From Microbacterium allomyrinae (GTDB lineage: Bacteria; Actinomycetota; Actinomycetes; Actinomycetales; Microbacteriaceae), in NCBI RefSeq assembly GCF_020682705.1, contig NZ_JAGTTN010000001.1, positions 1,178,001-1,242,000 of the forward strand: a stretch of DNA of 64,000 bases. Direction: 5' to 3'. The position numbers and the translations under genes were made by a program. The notes under the pieces are model-generated. The model was not told the origin of the DNA and ran no database searches. It saw only the letters and a program-made list of their open reading frames with translations. Shown here piece after piece: positions 1 through 8,571 of the stretch (position 1 is the stretch's first letter; each line of letters starts with the position of its first letter).

Positions 1-1
1 G

Positions 2-520
2 GCGATGTTCTCGGCCGACGGCCCCGTCGACAACTCGCTCAGCTTCTTCGGCATCGACCTCGGCGGCTGGATCGGCAATCCCGCCCTCGTCCTGCCCGCG
101 ATGATCCTGCTCGCGGTATGGCAGTTCGGCGCGTCCATGGTGATCTTCCTCGCGGGCCTGAAGCAGATCCCGAAGGAGCTGTACGAGGCGGCCGAGATGG
201 ACGGCGCCGGCGCGTGGCACCGGTTCCGCGCCGTGACGATCCCGATGCTGTCGCCGGTCATCTTCTTCAACCTGCTGCTCGGCCTCATCGGCGCGTTCCA
301 GGTGTTCGCCTCGGCGTACATCATCTCCAACGGCACCGGCGGTCCCGCCGGGATGACGAACTTCATCACGCTGTACCTCTACAAGCGCGGCTTCTCCGAC
401 GGCCAGATGGGCTACGCCGCCGCGATCGCCTGGGTGCTGCTGGTGGTCGTCGCCGTCATCGCCTTCATCCTGTTCCGCACCCAACGGTCCTGGGTCCACT
501 ACTCCGGAGACAACCGATGA
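2..520 (+). CDS. Carbohydrate ABC transporter permease, MalF/UgpA type (5' end outside window)
   Basis: C-terminal 172 codons of an inner-membrane permease of a binding-protein-dependant sugar importer (CUT1 family); the start lies upstream of base 1. The visible part has several hydrophobic helices and the cytoplasmic EAA loop (ELYEAAEMDGAGAWHRF followed by the IPML segment) that docks on the ATPase. The stop overlaps the next permease start as ATGA, so the two are translationally coupled. The substrate is inferred from the neighbours to be a galacto- or arabino-oligosaccharide. No ATPase gene is visible; a shared MsiK-like ATPase elsewhere is usual for actinobacterial CUT1 systems. Confidence 0.93.
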   Translation, partial: AMFSADGPVDNSLSFFGIDLGGWIGNPALVLPAMILLAVWQFGASMVIFLAGLKQIPKELYEAAEMDGAGAWHRFRAVTIPMLSPVIFFNLLLGLIGAFQVFASAYIISNGTGGPAGMTNFITLYLYKRGFSDGQMGYAAAIAWVLLVVVAVIAFILFRTQRSWVHYSGDNR

Positions 521-1440
521 GCACGACAAGTTTCGGCGAACCCGCCATCGCCACGCTCGAGAACCAGCTCGACGCGACGCCCCGCCAGCCCCGCCGCAAG
601 GTCAGCCGCAAGACGTGGCAGAGCGCGATCTGGTTCGTGGTGCTGATCGTCCTCACCGCGATCGTGCTCTACCCGCTGGTGTGGCTGTTCTTCTCCACGT
701 TCAAGCCCAACAGCGAGTTCGGCACGAACATGGGGCTGATTCCGAACAGCCCCACCATCGACAACTACCTGAAGGTGATGGAGGGCATCGCCGGGGTGCC
801 GATGTGGAGGTTCTTCGCGAACTCCCTCATCATCGCCGTCGGCAGTGTCCTGGGCACGGTGTTCTCGTCGGCACTGGCGGCGTACGCGTTCGCCCGCATC
901 CAGTTCAAGGGCCTGAGCGTACTGTTCGCGGCGATGATCGGCACGCTGCTGCTGCCGTTCCACGTCGTGATCATCCCCCAGTACATCCTGTTCAACAACC
1001 TCGACATGATCGACACCTTCTGGCCGATCCTGCTGCCGAAGTTCCTCGCCACCGAGGCGTTCTTCGTGTTCCTGCTGGTGCAGTTCATCCGCCAGATGCC
1101 GCGCGACATGGACGAGGCGGCCCGCATCGACGGCGCCGGGCACATGCGCATCTTCTGGTCGATCATCCTGCCGCTGATCAAGCCCGCGCTCATCACGTGC
1201 TCGATCTTCGCCTTCATCTGGGCGTGGAACGACTTCCTCGGGCCCCTGCTGTACCTCACCAGCCCCGAGAACTATCCGCTCCCGATCGCGCTGCGCCTCT
1301 ACAACGACCAGACATCGACCAGCGACTTCGGCGCCACGGTCACCGCATCGTTCGTCGCGCTGATCCCCGTACTCCTGTTCTTCCTCGTGTTCCAGCGCTT
1401 CCTCGTGGACGGCGTCGCCACGCAGGGATTGAAGGGCTGA
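517..1440 (+). CDS. Carbohydrate ABC transporter permease, MalG type
   Basis: Second permease of the importer, 307 aa. The N-terminal cytoplasmic stretch of about 40 residues precedes the first membrane segment (IWFVVLIVLTAIVLYPLVWL region), and the EAA loop DEAARIDGAGHMRIFWSI with its I-LP motif lies about two thirds along. The ATG at 517 overlaps the upstream stop, which fixes the start. It forms the transmembrane heterodimer with the preceding permease and works with the lipoprotein encoded at 4289. MalG-type permeases usually have about six helices and this length. Confidence 0.95.
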   Translation: MSTTSFGEPAIATLENQLDATPRQPRRKVSRKTWQSAIWFVVLIVLTAIVLYPLVWLFFSTFKPNSEFGTNMGLIPNSPTIDNYLKVMEGIAGVPMWRFFANSLIIAVGSVLGTVFSSALAAYAFARIQFKGLSVLFAAMIGTLLLPFHVVIIPQYILFNNLDMIDTFWPILLPKFLATEAFFVFLLVQFIRQMPRDMDEAARIDGAGHMRIFWSIILPLIKPALITCSIFAFIWAWNDFLGPLLYLTSPENYPLPIALRLYNDQTSTSDFGATVTASFVALIPVLLFFLVFQRFLVDGVATQGLKG

Positions 1441-1444
1441 CGAC

Positions 1445-2092
1445 ATGAACCGCCGAGAGCTGCGAGAAGCACGCCGCGCCGACGCATCGGGCAGCGGCCC
1501 GACCCTCGACGAGCGCGCACCGTCGCGCTTCCCGGGCGCGACCGGCGCCTTCGCCCTCTTCGGCGAGGTGCTGCTGACCGGGCTGCTGGTCGCGGCCGGC
1601 GGCATCGCGGTCGTGACGCTGCCTGCGGCGTTGGCCGCCGGCATCCGTCATCTGCGCCGTTATCTCGACGCGGATGCCTCGCACGCACGACTGTTCTGGC
1701 AGGACTACCGTCGCGCCCTGCCCGGTGGCCTCGTCGTCGGGGCGGTGTCGGTGGTGCTCGCCCTGCTGCTCGCGCTCGACATCGACCTGGCGAACTCCGG
1801 AGCGCTGCCGGGCGGTGCGGCGATCGCGGTCGTCGGCTGGGCCGGTCTCGTCGTCGGCGCCGTCGCGCTGCTGGCCGCAGCCGGTGCGTGGACGCCGGAG
1901 AGCGGATGGCGCGGCGCCGTGCGCGGCATCTCCGCGACATTGGCGGCCGACCCGGTGGGCACCGCGTATCTCGCTGCCACGGCCGTCTTCGTCGGCGTCG
2001 CGACATGGATGCTCGTGCCGCTGATCCTTCCCGCACTCGGATGCGCCGCCCTCGCGGTCGTCGCCATCCCCGCCCGGCGCCGCACGCGCTGA
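1445..2092 (+). CDS. YesL-like (DUF624) membrane protein
   Basis: A 215-aa membrane protein with about four to five hydrophobic segments and a short basic C-terminus (PARRRTR). It starts 4 bases after the permease stop. Small YesL/DUF624 proteins recur in sugar ABC importer operons of Firmicutes and Actinobacteria, and the region between the first two helices (RHLRRYLDADASHARLFWQ) resembles the arginine/aromatic loop of that family. Its role is unknown; proposed roles are assisting the transporter or sensing. The family assignment is by pattern and context, so moderate. Confidence 0.6.
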   Translation: MNRRELREARRADASGSGPTLDERAPSRFPGATGAFALFGEVLLTGLLVAAGGIAVVTLPAALAAGIRHLRRYLDADASHARLFWQDYRRALPGGLVVGAVSVVLALLLALDIDLANSGALPGGAAIAVVGWAGLVVGAVALLAAAGAWTPESGWRGAVRGISATLAADPVGTAYLAATAVFVGVATWMLVPLILPALGCAALAVVAIPARRRTR

Positions 2093-2128
2093 TCCGCCGA
2101 CCCCCGCAACGCAGAGGAGCTGCTCGAC

Positions 2129-4252
2129 GTGCTGTACGGCGCCGACTACAACCCGGACCAGTGGCCCGAAGACGTGTGGGACGAGGACGTCCGCCTCATG
2201 CGCGAGGCCGGCGTCAACATCGTGAGCCTCGGCATCTTCGCGTGGTCGCGCATCCAGCCCGCCGAGGACGAGTGGGACTTCGCGTGGCTCGACACCGTCA
2301 TCGAGAAGCTGCACGCCGGCGGCATCGCCGTCAATCTCGCGACCGCGACCGCGTCGCCCCCGCCGTGGGTGAGCGCGCAGTACCCCGAGACGCTGCCGGC
2401 CGATGAGTCGGGCGCGTCGTACTGGCCGGGAAGCCGCCAGCACTTCGCGCCGGCTTCGCCGACCTACCGCCGTCTCGCCGGCGAGCTGGTCCGCCGCCTC
2501 GCCGAGCGTTATGCGCATCACCCGGCCGTGGTGATGTGGCACGTCGGCAACGAGTTCGGCTGCCACCTGTGGATGGACTTCTCGGATGCCGCGCGCGACG
2601 CGTACCGCGGCTGGCTCCAGAACCGCTACGCCACGGTCGAGGCGCTCAACGATGCCTGGGGCACGAGTTTCTGGTCGCAGCGCTACGGGACGTTCGACGA
2701 GGTGTTCCCCCCGCGGCTCGCCCCCTACAGCCACAACCCGTCGTCGATGCTGGACTGGCGCCGGTTCACGAGCGACATGCTGCTGGAGTGCTACCTCCTG
2801 GAGCGCGAGATCCTGCTCGCGGCGGGTGCGACGCAGCCGATCACCACGAACTTCATGGGCCCCTTCAAGCCCGCTGACTATCGCACGTGGGCGCCGTTCA
2901 TGGACGTCATCGCGGACGACTGTTATCCCGATCCGGCAAGCCCCACCCGGGTGCGCGACGCGGCGTTCCAGCGCGATCTCGTGCGCTCGCTCAAGCCCGG
3001 CGTGCCGTGGCTGCTGTGGGAACAGGCGACGGATGCCGTCAACTGGCGTCCGTCGAATCTCGGCAAGCGTCCCGGTGCCCTGATGGCCGAGACGGCACAG
3101 TCGATCGCGCGCGGCGCCGACGGCATCATGTTCTTCCAGTGGCGGCAGTCCCGCGCCGGCAGCGAGAAGTTCCACTCCGCGATGCTTCCGCACGCCGGCA
3201 CGCAGACTCGCACCTGGGATGCCGTCACCGACCTCGGCGCGCGGCTCGCGGCCCTTCCGAAGCTTCCCACCCCCGGACGCGACGCGCGCACCGCGCTCGT
3301 CTTCGACTGGGAGAACTGGTGGGCGGTCGAGGAGCGCGACCACCCCACCGACGTCGACTATCTCGCGCTGTCGCAGGAGTGGTACGGGGCGCTGCATGCC
3401 CGCGGCATCCCGGTCGACATCATCGCCCCCGAAGCGGTCGACGACGGGTACGACCTCGTCGTCGCGCCCGCGCTCTATCTGCTGCGCGAGGAGGGCGCCG
3501 CCGCCCTGCTCCGCTTCGTCGAGGGAGGCGGGACCCTGCTCACGGGCCCGTTCAGCGACATCGTCGACAGCAGCGACCAGTTCCGCTCGGGCGGGTTCCT
3601 CACGCAGCTCGCCCCCGCGCTCGGTGTGCGCTTCGAGGACTTCGGCGCTCTCGGCGGACCCTCGACGGGCGGCAGCGGCGTCGGTGCCGGTGTTCTCGCC
3701 GCGCAGCAGTCGGGCACGGGCGGCACCGTGTCGTTCCGTCTCGGCGACCAGATCCTGCCGGGCCGCCTCGTCGCCGAACGCGTGCACGCGGCGGGGGCGA
3801 GCGTGGTCGCCGTCTTCGAAGACGGCCTCGCCGCAGGCTCCCCCGCGCTCACCCGCCACCGCCACGGCGCGGGCGAGGCCTGGTATGTCGCGACGCAGCC
3901 CGAGGCGGCAGGGCTCGATGCCGTCGTCGAAGCCGTGGTGGCGGCATCCGGCGTCCGTCCCGTCGTGGCAGGCCTACCGGCCGGCGTCGAGGCCGCACGC
4001 CGCGGTGACCTGGTCACGCTGATCAACCACGGCGACGAGCGCGTCGAGGTCGCGATCGACGGGACGGATGCCGAGACCGGCGGCGCCGTCGACCTCGTGG
4101 CACTCGATGCCCAGGGTGTCGCCTTCGTCTACGCGCCCGTCGCACGCGACGCACGGCCCACCCCTCGCGCCGCTCCTCACTCCGTCTCACTTCGCGCCGA
4201 ACCGACGGCACCACCGACCGCCGCCTTCGGCATCCCCACTTCCGCCCGCTGA
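2129..4252 (+). CDS. Beta-galactosidase, glycoside hydrolase family 42
   Basis: A cytoplasmic GH42 enzyme of 707 aa that removes terminal beta-galactose from imported oligosaccharides such as galactan or arabinogalactan fragments. The N-terminus LYGADYNPDQWPEDVW is the family signature. The proton donor is Glu142 in WHVGNEFG and the nucleophile is Glu298 in WLLWEQATDAVNW. It has the usual TIM barrel (about 1-380), a Rossmann-like trimerisation domain (about 390-620) and a C-terminal beta domain; the last 30 residues look disordered and Ala/Pro rich. No signal peptide is present. GTG start at 2129 is preceded by AGAGGAG at 2113-2119. Galactose released here would feed galK-galT at 24-26.5 kb. 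Confidence 0.95.
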   Translation: MLYGADYNPDQWPEDVWDEDVRLMREAGVNIVSLGIFAWSRIQPAEDEWDFAWLDTVIEKLHAGGIAVNLATATASPPPWVSAQYPETLPADESGASYWPGSRQHFAPASPTYRRLAGELVRRLAERYAHHPAVVMWHVGNEFGCHLWMDFSDAARDAYRGWLQNRYATVEALNDAWGTSFWSQRYGTFDEVFPPRLAPYSHNPSSMLDWRRFTSDMLLECYLLEREILLAAGATQPITTNFMGPFKPADYRTWAPFMDVIADDCYPDPASPTRVRDAAFQRDLVRSLKPGVPWLLWEQATDAVNWRPSNLGKRPGALMAETAQSIARGADGIMFFQWRQSRAGSEKFHSAMLPHAGTQTRTWDAVTDLGARLAALPKLPTPGRDARTALVFDWENWWAVEERDHPTDVDYLALSQEWYGALHARGIPVDIIAPEAVDDGYDLVVAPALYLLREEGAAALLRFVEGGGTLLTGPFSDIVDSSDQFRSGGFLTQLAPALGVRFEDFGALGGPSTGGSGVGAGVLAAQQSGTGGTVSFRLGDQILPGRLVAERVHAAGASVVAVFEDGLAAGSPALTRHRHGAGEAWYVATQPEAAGLDAVVEAVVAASGVRPVVAGLPAGVEAARRGDLVTLINHGDERVEVAIDGTDAETGGAVDLVALDAQGVAFVYAPVARDARPTPRAAPHSVSLRAEPTAPPTAAFGIPTSAR

Positions 4253-4288
4253 TCCTCCGTTCCGACCGACACTCCAGGAGACCCTGAA

Positions 4289-5569
4289 ATGCCCCGACCT
4301 CGCATCCTCATCGCCGCGGCCGCACTGACCGCGGGCGCCGCGCTCGTCCTGGCCGGCTGCTCCGGCAGTTCCGGCACGTCCGACGCGTACGACCCCGACG
4401 AGAAGGTCTCGCTCGACTTCGCCTTCTGGGGCAACGACGACCGCGCGACCCGCTACAACGACCTGATCGCGGCGTTCAACGAGGAGTACCCCAACATCAC
4501 GGTCAACACGTCGTTCACGGACTTCCCCAGCTTCTGGGAGAAGCGCCAGACCGAGGCCGCCGGCGGGGGTCTTCCCGACGTCTTCCAGTTCTCCGACAGC
4601 TACCTGCGGCAGTACGGCGAGTCGGGCAACCTGCTGGATCTCGCCGAGGTGGCGGACCACATCGACACGACCACGTTCGAGGAATCGCTGCTGGGCACCG
4701 GCGCACTGGACGGCGTGCAGTACTCGCTGCCGACCGGGTACAGCCTGTGGGCGAACTTCGTCAACGACGACCTGCTTGCCCAGATCGGCGTCGACGCTCC
4801 CGAGCCGGGAACCTCGTTCGCGGACTTCGACGACTGGATGGCCGAGGTCACCGACGCCTCCGGCGGTGCGGTCTACGGCGGCACCGATTACACCCAGCGC
4901 ATCCAGGTGTTCGAACTCGCGCTGCGCGCGAACGGCGGAAACCTCTACACCGAGGACGGCGAACTCGGCTTCACCGAGGACGAGCTGCGCGCGTTCTGGG
5001 AGTCCGGCGCCGGCATCCGCGACGGCGTCACCGTGCCGCAGCAGAAGCTCGAAGAGCTCTCGCCGAAGTCCGGCTTCGGCGCGAGCGCGACGGCCAGCGA
5101 GATGAGCTGGAGCAACTTCCTGGGCGGCTACCTCGCCGATTCGGGCGCCTCGTCGATCTCGCTCGTGGCGCCGCCCACCGCCGAGGAGGGATCGAAGGAC
5201 CTCTACCGTCAGGCCGGGCTCCAGGTCGCGATCGCGGCGAACACCGAGCACCCCGAGGCGGCGGCGATCTTCCTCGACTTCGTGGTCAACAGCCCCGAAG
5301 CCGGTGAGATCTTCGGCACGACCCTCGGCTTCCCCGCCTCGTCGTCGAAGCTCGACGGCACGAACCTCGAGGGCGCCGACAAGCAGGTCGCCGACTACAT
5401 CGAGTCCGCCGCCGACCGCATCGGCGACGCCCCGCCGGTTCCGGTCGTGGGCTACGGCTCGCTCGAGCAGACCTTCTGGGACCTCGGCAAGTCGATCGGA
5501 CTCGGCGCGCTTTCGGTCGACGACGCCGTGACGCAGTTCTTCGCCGAGGCCGACGCCATCCTCGGCTGA
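4289..5569 (+). CDS. Sugar ABC transporter substrate-binding lipoprotein
   Basis: A 426-aa extracellular solute-binding protein of the family 1 (MalE-like) fold. Residues 1-24 are a lipoprotein signal peptide ending in LAGC, with Cys24 the lipidated residue, followed by a Gly/Ser-rich tether. The mature part begins SLDFAFWGND, a strand typical of CUT1 binding proteins. CAGGAG at 4274-4279 supports the ATG at 4289. Unusually it follows the permeases and the GH42 gene rather than leading the operon; another binding protein may lie upstream of the window. Confidence 0.93.
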   Translation: MPRPRILIAAAALTAGAALVLAGCSGSSGTSDAYDPDEKVSLDFAFWGNDDRATRYNDLIAAFNEEYPNITVNTSFTDFPSFWEKRQTEAAGGGLPDVFQFSDSYLRQYGESGNLLDLAEVADHIDTTTFEESLLGTGALDGVQYSLPTGYSLWANFVNDDLLAQIGVDAPEPGTSFADFDDWMAEVTDASGGAVYGGTDYTQRIQVFELALRANGGNLYTEDGELGFTEDELRAFWESGAGIRDGVTVPQQKLEELSPKSGFGASATASEMSWSNFLGGYLADSGASSISLVAPPTAEEGSKDLYRQAGLQVAIAANTEHPEAAAIFLDFVVNSPEAGEIFGTTLGFPASSSKLDGTNLEGADKQVADYIESAADRIGDAPPVPVVGYGSLEQTFWDLGKSIGLGALSVDDAVTQFFAEADAILG

Positions 5570-5606
5570 GCCCGACCCCGAGCCCGAGCCCGACGCATGA
5601 CAGCAG

Positions 5607-5642
5607 CGGATGCCGCGACGAGACCCCTCGCCGCGGCATCCG
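5607..5642. terminator. Intra-operon hairpin made of inverted CGGATGCCGCG
   Basis: CGGATGCCGCG at 5607-5617 is exactly repeated in inverse orientation at 5632-5642 with a 14-base loop, between the binding-protein gene and the arabinofuranosidase gene. It could be a partial terminator or an mRNA-stabilising 3' end that lowers expression of the downstream gene relative to the abundant binding protein. There is no U tract. The arms are copies of a word over-represented across the window. Confidence 0.55.
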
Positions 5643-5666
5643 ACGCCCTTCTCCCGAGGAGCCCGC

Positions 5667-7217
5667 ATGACCGACGCCGTCGCCCGCCTCGATCCGCACG
5701 ACGAGATCGCCGAGATCGATCGCCGCATCTTCGGCGGCTTCGTGGAGCACCTCGGCCGTCACATCTACGACGGCATCTTCGAGCCGGGCCATCCCTCGGC
5801 CGATGAGGAGGGTTTCCGCACCGATGTCGTCGACCTCGTCACAGAGCTCGGCGTCTCGACGATCCGCTACCCGGGCGGCAACTTCGTGTCGGGCTACCGG
5901 TGGGAGGACGGCATCGGCCCCGTGTCGGAGCGTCCGCGCCGACTGGACCTCGCCTGGCACTCCACCGAGACGAACCAGGTCGGGCTGCACGAGTTCCAGG
6001 CGTGGCTCGACCGCGTGGGCAGCGACCTCATGCTCGCGGTCAACCTCGGCACCCGCGGCACGCAGGAGGCACTCGACCTGCTCGAGTACGCGAACGCGTC
6101 CGCGGCGACGATGTGGACGGAGCGTCGTGCCGGGAACGGGCGCGAGACCCCGTTCGGCGTGAAGATGTGGTGCCTCGGCAACGAGATGGATGGCCCGTGG
6201 CAACTCGGCCATCGCAGCGCCGATGACTACGGCGCGCTCGCCTCGCGCACCGCCAAGGCGATGCGCATGCTCGATCCCGGCATCGAACTCGTGGTGTGCG
6301 GATCGTCCGGCCGCAGCATGCCGACGTTCGGCTCGTGGGAGCGTCAGGTGCTCGAGCACACCTTCGACGACGTCGACTTCATCTCGTGCCACTCGTACTA
6401 CCAGGAGCACGGCGGCGATGCGCAGGAGTTCCTGGCCTCAGGCGTCGACATGGCGAAGTTCATCGAGTCGGTCGTGGCGATCGCCGACGCGGTGGCTGCC
6501 ACGCGCAAGAGCGACAAGCGCATCATGATCTCGTTCGACGAGTGGAACGTCTGGTACCTCCACCGCGAGGACGGCACCCTCTCGGGCGAGGAGATCCACG
6601 ACGCGGGCTGGCCGGTCGCGCCCCGCCTGCTGGAGGACCGCTACCACGCCCTCGATGCCGTCGTCTTCGGCGACCTGCTCATCACGCTCCTGCAGCATGC
6701 CGACCGCGTGCGCTCGGCATCGCTCGCGCAGCTCGTGAACGTCATCGCCCCGATCATGACCGAGCCCGGCGGTCCGGCCTGGCGGCAGACCACGTTCTTC
6801 CCCTTCTCGCTCACCTCACGCCTGGCGCGGGGCCGCGCGGTGCGGGTGCCGGTCGAGGCGGGCACGTTCGCGAGCGAGAAGCTCGGCGAGGTCACCGTGG
6901 TGAACGCCGTGGCGACGATCGACGACGACGGAGTGTCGCTCTTCGTCGTGAACCGTTCGACGACGGATGCGGCGGAGCTCCGCGTCGATCTCTCGCCGCT
7001 CGTCGCCTCTCTCGGCCACGACCTCTCCATCGTCGAGTCGCACCTGCTGCACGAGGACGACATGTACGCGGCCAACTCCCTCGAAGACCCCGAACGGGTC
7101 GGCGTGCGTCGAGCCGCGGCATCCGTCATCTCGTCCGTCCTCACCATCTCCCTGCCCGCGGTGTCGTGGTCCGCGATCCGACTCGGCTCGAGCGCGTCAG
7201 GGACCGAGAAGTCGTGA
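5667..7217 (+). CDS. Alpha-L-arabinofuranosidase, glycoside hydrolase family 51
   Basis: A 516-aa cytoplasmic GH51 enzyme that releases L-arabinose from imported arabino-oligosaccharides. The N-terminus IDRRIFGGFVEHLGRHIYDG and the STIRYPGGNFVSGYRWEDG segment are family hallmarks. The acid/base is Glu173 in CLGNEMDGPW and the nucleophile is Glu292 in ISFDEWNVWY. The C-terminal part from about residue 380 is the beta-sandwich domain. ATG at 5667 is chosen because of CGAGGAG at 5655-5661; an in-frame ATG at 5610 lacks a ribosome site. It is the last gene of the importer operon. No arabinose catabolic genes are in the window. Confidence 0.95.
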   Translation: MTDAVARLDPHDEIAEIDRRIFGGFVEHLGRHIYDGIFEPGHPSADEEGFRTDVVDLVTELGVSTIRYPGGNFVSGYRWEDGIGPVSERPRRLDLAWHSTETNQVGLHEFQAWLDRVGSDLMLAVNLGTRGTQEALDLLEYANASAATMWTERRAGNGRETPFGVKMWCLGNEMDGPWQLGHRSADDYGALASRTAKAMRMLDPGIELVVCGSSGRSMPTFGSWERQVLEHTFDDVDFISCHSYYQEHGGDAQEFLASGVDMAKFIESVVAIADAVAATRKSDKRIMISFDEWNVWYLHREDGTLSGEEIHDAGWPVAPRLLEDRYHALDAVVFGDLLITLLQHADRVRSASLAQLVNVIAPIMTEPGGPAWRQTTFFPFSLTSRLARGRAVRVPVEAGTFASEKLGEVTVVNAVATIDDDGVSLFVVNRSTTDAAELRVDLSPLVASLGHDLSIVESHLLHEDDMYAANSLEDPERVGVRRAAASVISSVLTISLPAVSWSAIRLGSSASGTEKS

Positions 7218-7233
7218 GGCCCGTCGGATGCAA

Positions 7234-7290
7234 TGGGAAAGCGCTTGCGCGGCATCCGATCGCGTGGCACACTATTGGAAAGCGTTTACC
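7234..7290. promoter_or_regulatory. Two LacI-type operators upstream of the DUF993 cassette
   Basis: GGGAAAGCGCTTGCGC (7235-7250, with the perfect core AAGCGCTT at 7239-7246) and TGGAAAGCGTTTACC (7276-7290) both have the CG-centred palindrome of LacI-family operators. They lie in the 151-base gap before the cassette starting at 7369. The likely ligand-responsive repressor is the LacI protein encoded at 11180, whose own upstream region has a similar GGAAAACGCTTGC. Confidence 0.65.
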
Positions 7291-7368
7291 CACTTGCCGA
7301 GCGGGTGACCCCAGACTCCCCGGCCGGACCCTGACGTCCACCGGAATCCGAAGGAAAGAAGGAACATC

Positions 7369-8565
7369 GTGACCGACACGACGCTCGCTCCGGCTCAGGC
7401 CGATGCCCGCCCGCAGGTGCGCGAGATCGGCATCATCATGAACGGCGTCTCGGGCCGCATGGGCTACCGCCAGCACCTGGTGCGTTCGATCCTCGCGATC
7501 CGCGATCAAGGCGGCATCGAGCTCGCCGACGGCACCAAGGTCACGGTCAAGCCGCTGCTCGTCGGCCGCAGCGCCGCGAAGCTCGCCGATCTCGCCGCGC
7601 TGCACGGCATCGAGGACTACACGACAGACCTCGACGCGGCCCTGGCCGACCCGCGCTGGGAGATCTATGCCGATTTCCTCGTGACGAAGGCGCGCGCCTC
7701 GGCCCTGCGCAAGGCCATCGCTGCCGGCAAGACCATCTACACCGAGAAGCCCACCGCCGAGACGGTCGAGGAGGCACTCGAGCTCGCGCGCCTCGCGAAG
7801 GATGCCGGCGTCAAGACCGGCGTCGTGCACGACAAGCTCTACCTGCCCGGCCTGCAGAAGCTCAAGCGCCTCATCGACTCCGGCTTCTTCGGCCGCATCC
7901 TGTCGGTGCGCGGCGAGTTCGGCTACTGGGTCTTCGAGGGCGACTGGCAGCCCGCACAGCGCCCGTCGTGGAACTACCGCACCGAGGACGGCGGCGGGAT
8001 CATCGTCGACATGTTCCCGCACTGGAACTACGTGATGGAGAATCTGTTCGGCGAGGTCAAGTCCGTCTACGCCCAGGCCGCGGTGCACATCGCCGACCGC
8101 TGGGACGAGAACGGCGAGCACTACACCGCCACCGCCGAGGACGCCGCGTACGGCATCTTCGAGCTCGAGGGCGACGTCATCGCGCAGATCAACTCGTCCT
8201 GGACGGTGCGCGTGAACCGCGACGAGCTCGTCGAGTTCCACGTCGACGGCACCCACGGCTCCGCGGTCGTGGGCCTCTTCGGCGCGAAGATCCAGCACCG
8301 TAACGCCACACCCAAGCCGGTGTGGAATCCCGACCTCGCCGACGGCCACGACTACGACGCCGACTGGGCCGAAGTCCCCACGAACGACGTGTTCCAGAAC
8401 GGCTTCCGCCAGCAGTGGGAGGAGTTCCTCATCTCCTACGTCGTTGACACCGAGTACGAGTTCGACCTGCTGTCGGGCGCGCGCGGCGTGCTGCTGGCCG
8501 AGGCCGGCCTGCAGTCCAGCCGCGAGGGCCGCAAGGTCGAACTGCCGACGCTGTCGCTGGACTGA
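7369..8565 (+). CDS. Gfo/Idh/MocA family oxidoreductase
   Basis: A 398-aa NAD(P)-dependent sugar dehydrogenase-like protein. After a 17-residue N-terminal extension comes the Rossmann segment EIGIIMNGVSGRMGYRQH, then ADFLVTKARASALRKAIAAGKTIYTEKPTA, which holds the family's EKP motif with its catalytic lysine. The C-terminal alpha/beta domain follows. GTG start at 7369 sits behind a purine-rich GAAGGAAAGAAGGA ribosome site. It is followed at 6 bases by a DUF993 gene and then a TIM-barrel isomerase. This set probably oxidises and processes an uncommon sugar or cyclitol; the substrate cannot be read from the sequence. Confidence 0.9.
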   Translation: MTDTTLAPAQADARPQVREIGIIMNGVSGRMGYRQHLVRSILAIRDQGGIELADGTKVTVKPLLVGRSAAKLADLAALHGIEDYTTDLDAALADPRWEIYADFLVTKARASALRKAIAAGKTIYTEKPTAETVEEALELARLAKDAGVKTGVVHDKLYLPGLQKLKRLIDSGFFGRILSVRGEFGYWVFEGDWQPAQRPSWNYRTEDGGGIIVDMFPHWNYVMENLFGEVKSVYAQAAVHIADRWDENGEHYTATAEDAAYGIFELEGDVIAQINSSWTVRVNRDELVEFHVDGTHGSAVVGLFGAKIQHRNATPKPVWNPDLADGHDYDADWAEVPTNDVFQNGFRQQWEEFLISYVVDTEYEFDLLSGARGVLLAEAGLQSSREGRKVELPTLSLD

Positions 8566-8571
8566 TTCACG

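Noticed and set aside
1340..3865. Very long minus-strand open frame over the permease and GH42 genes
   Set aside because: A shadow of GC-rich codon use; the plus-strand genes have clear motifs and ribosome sites.
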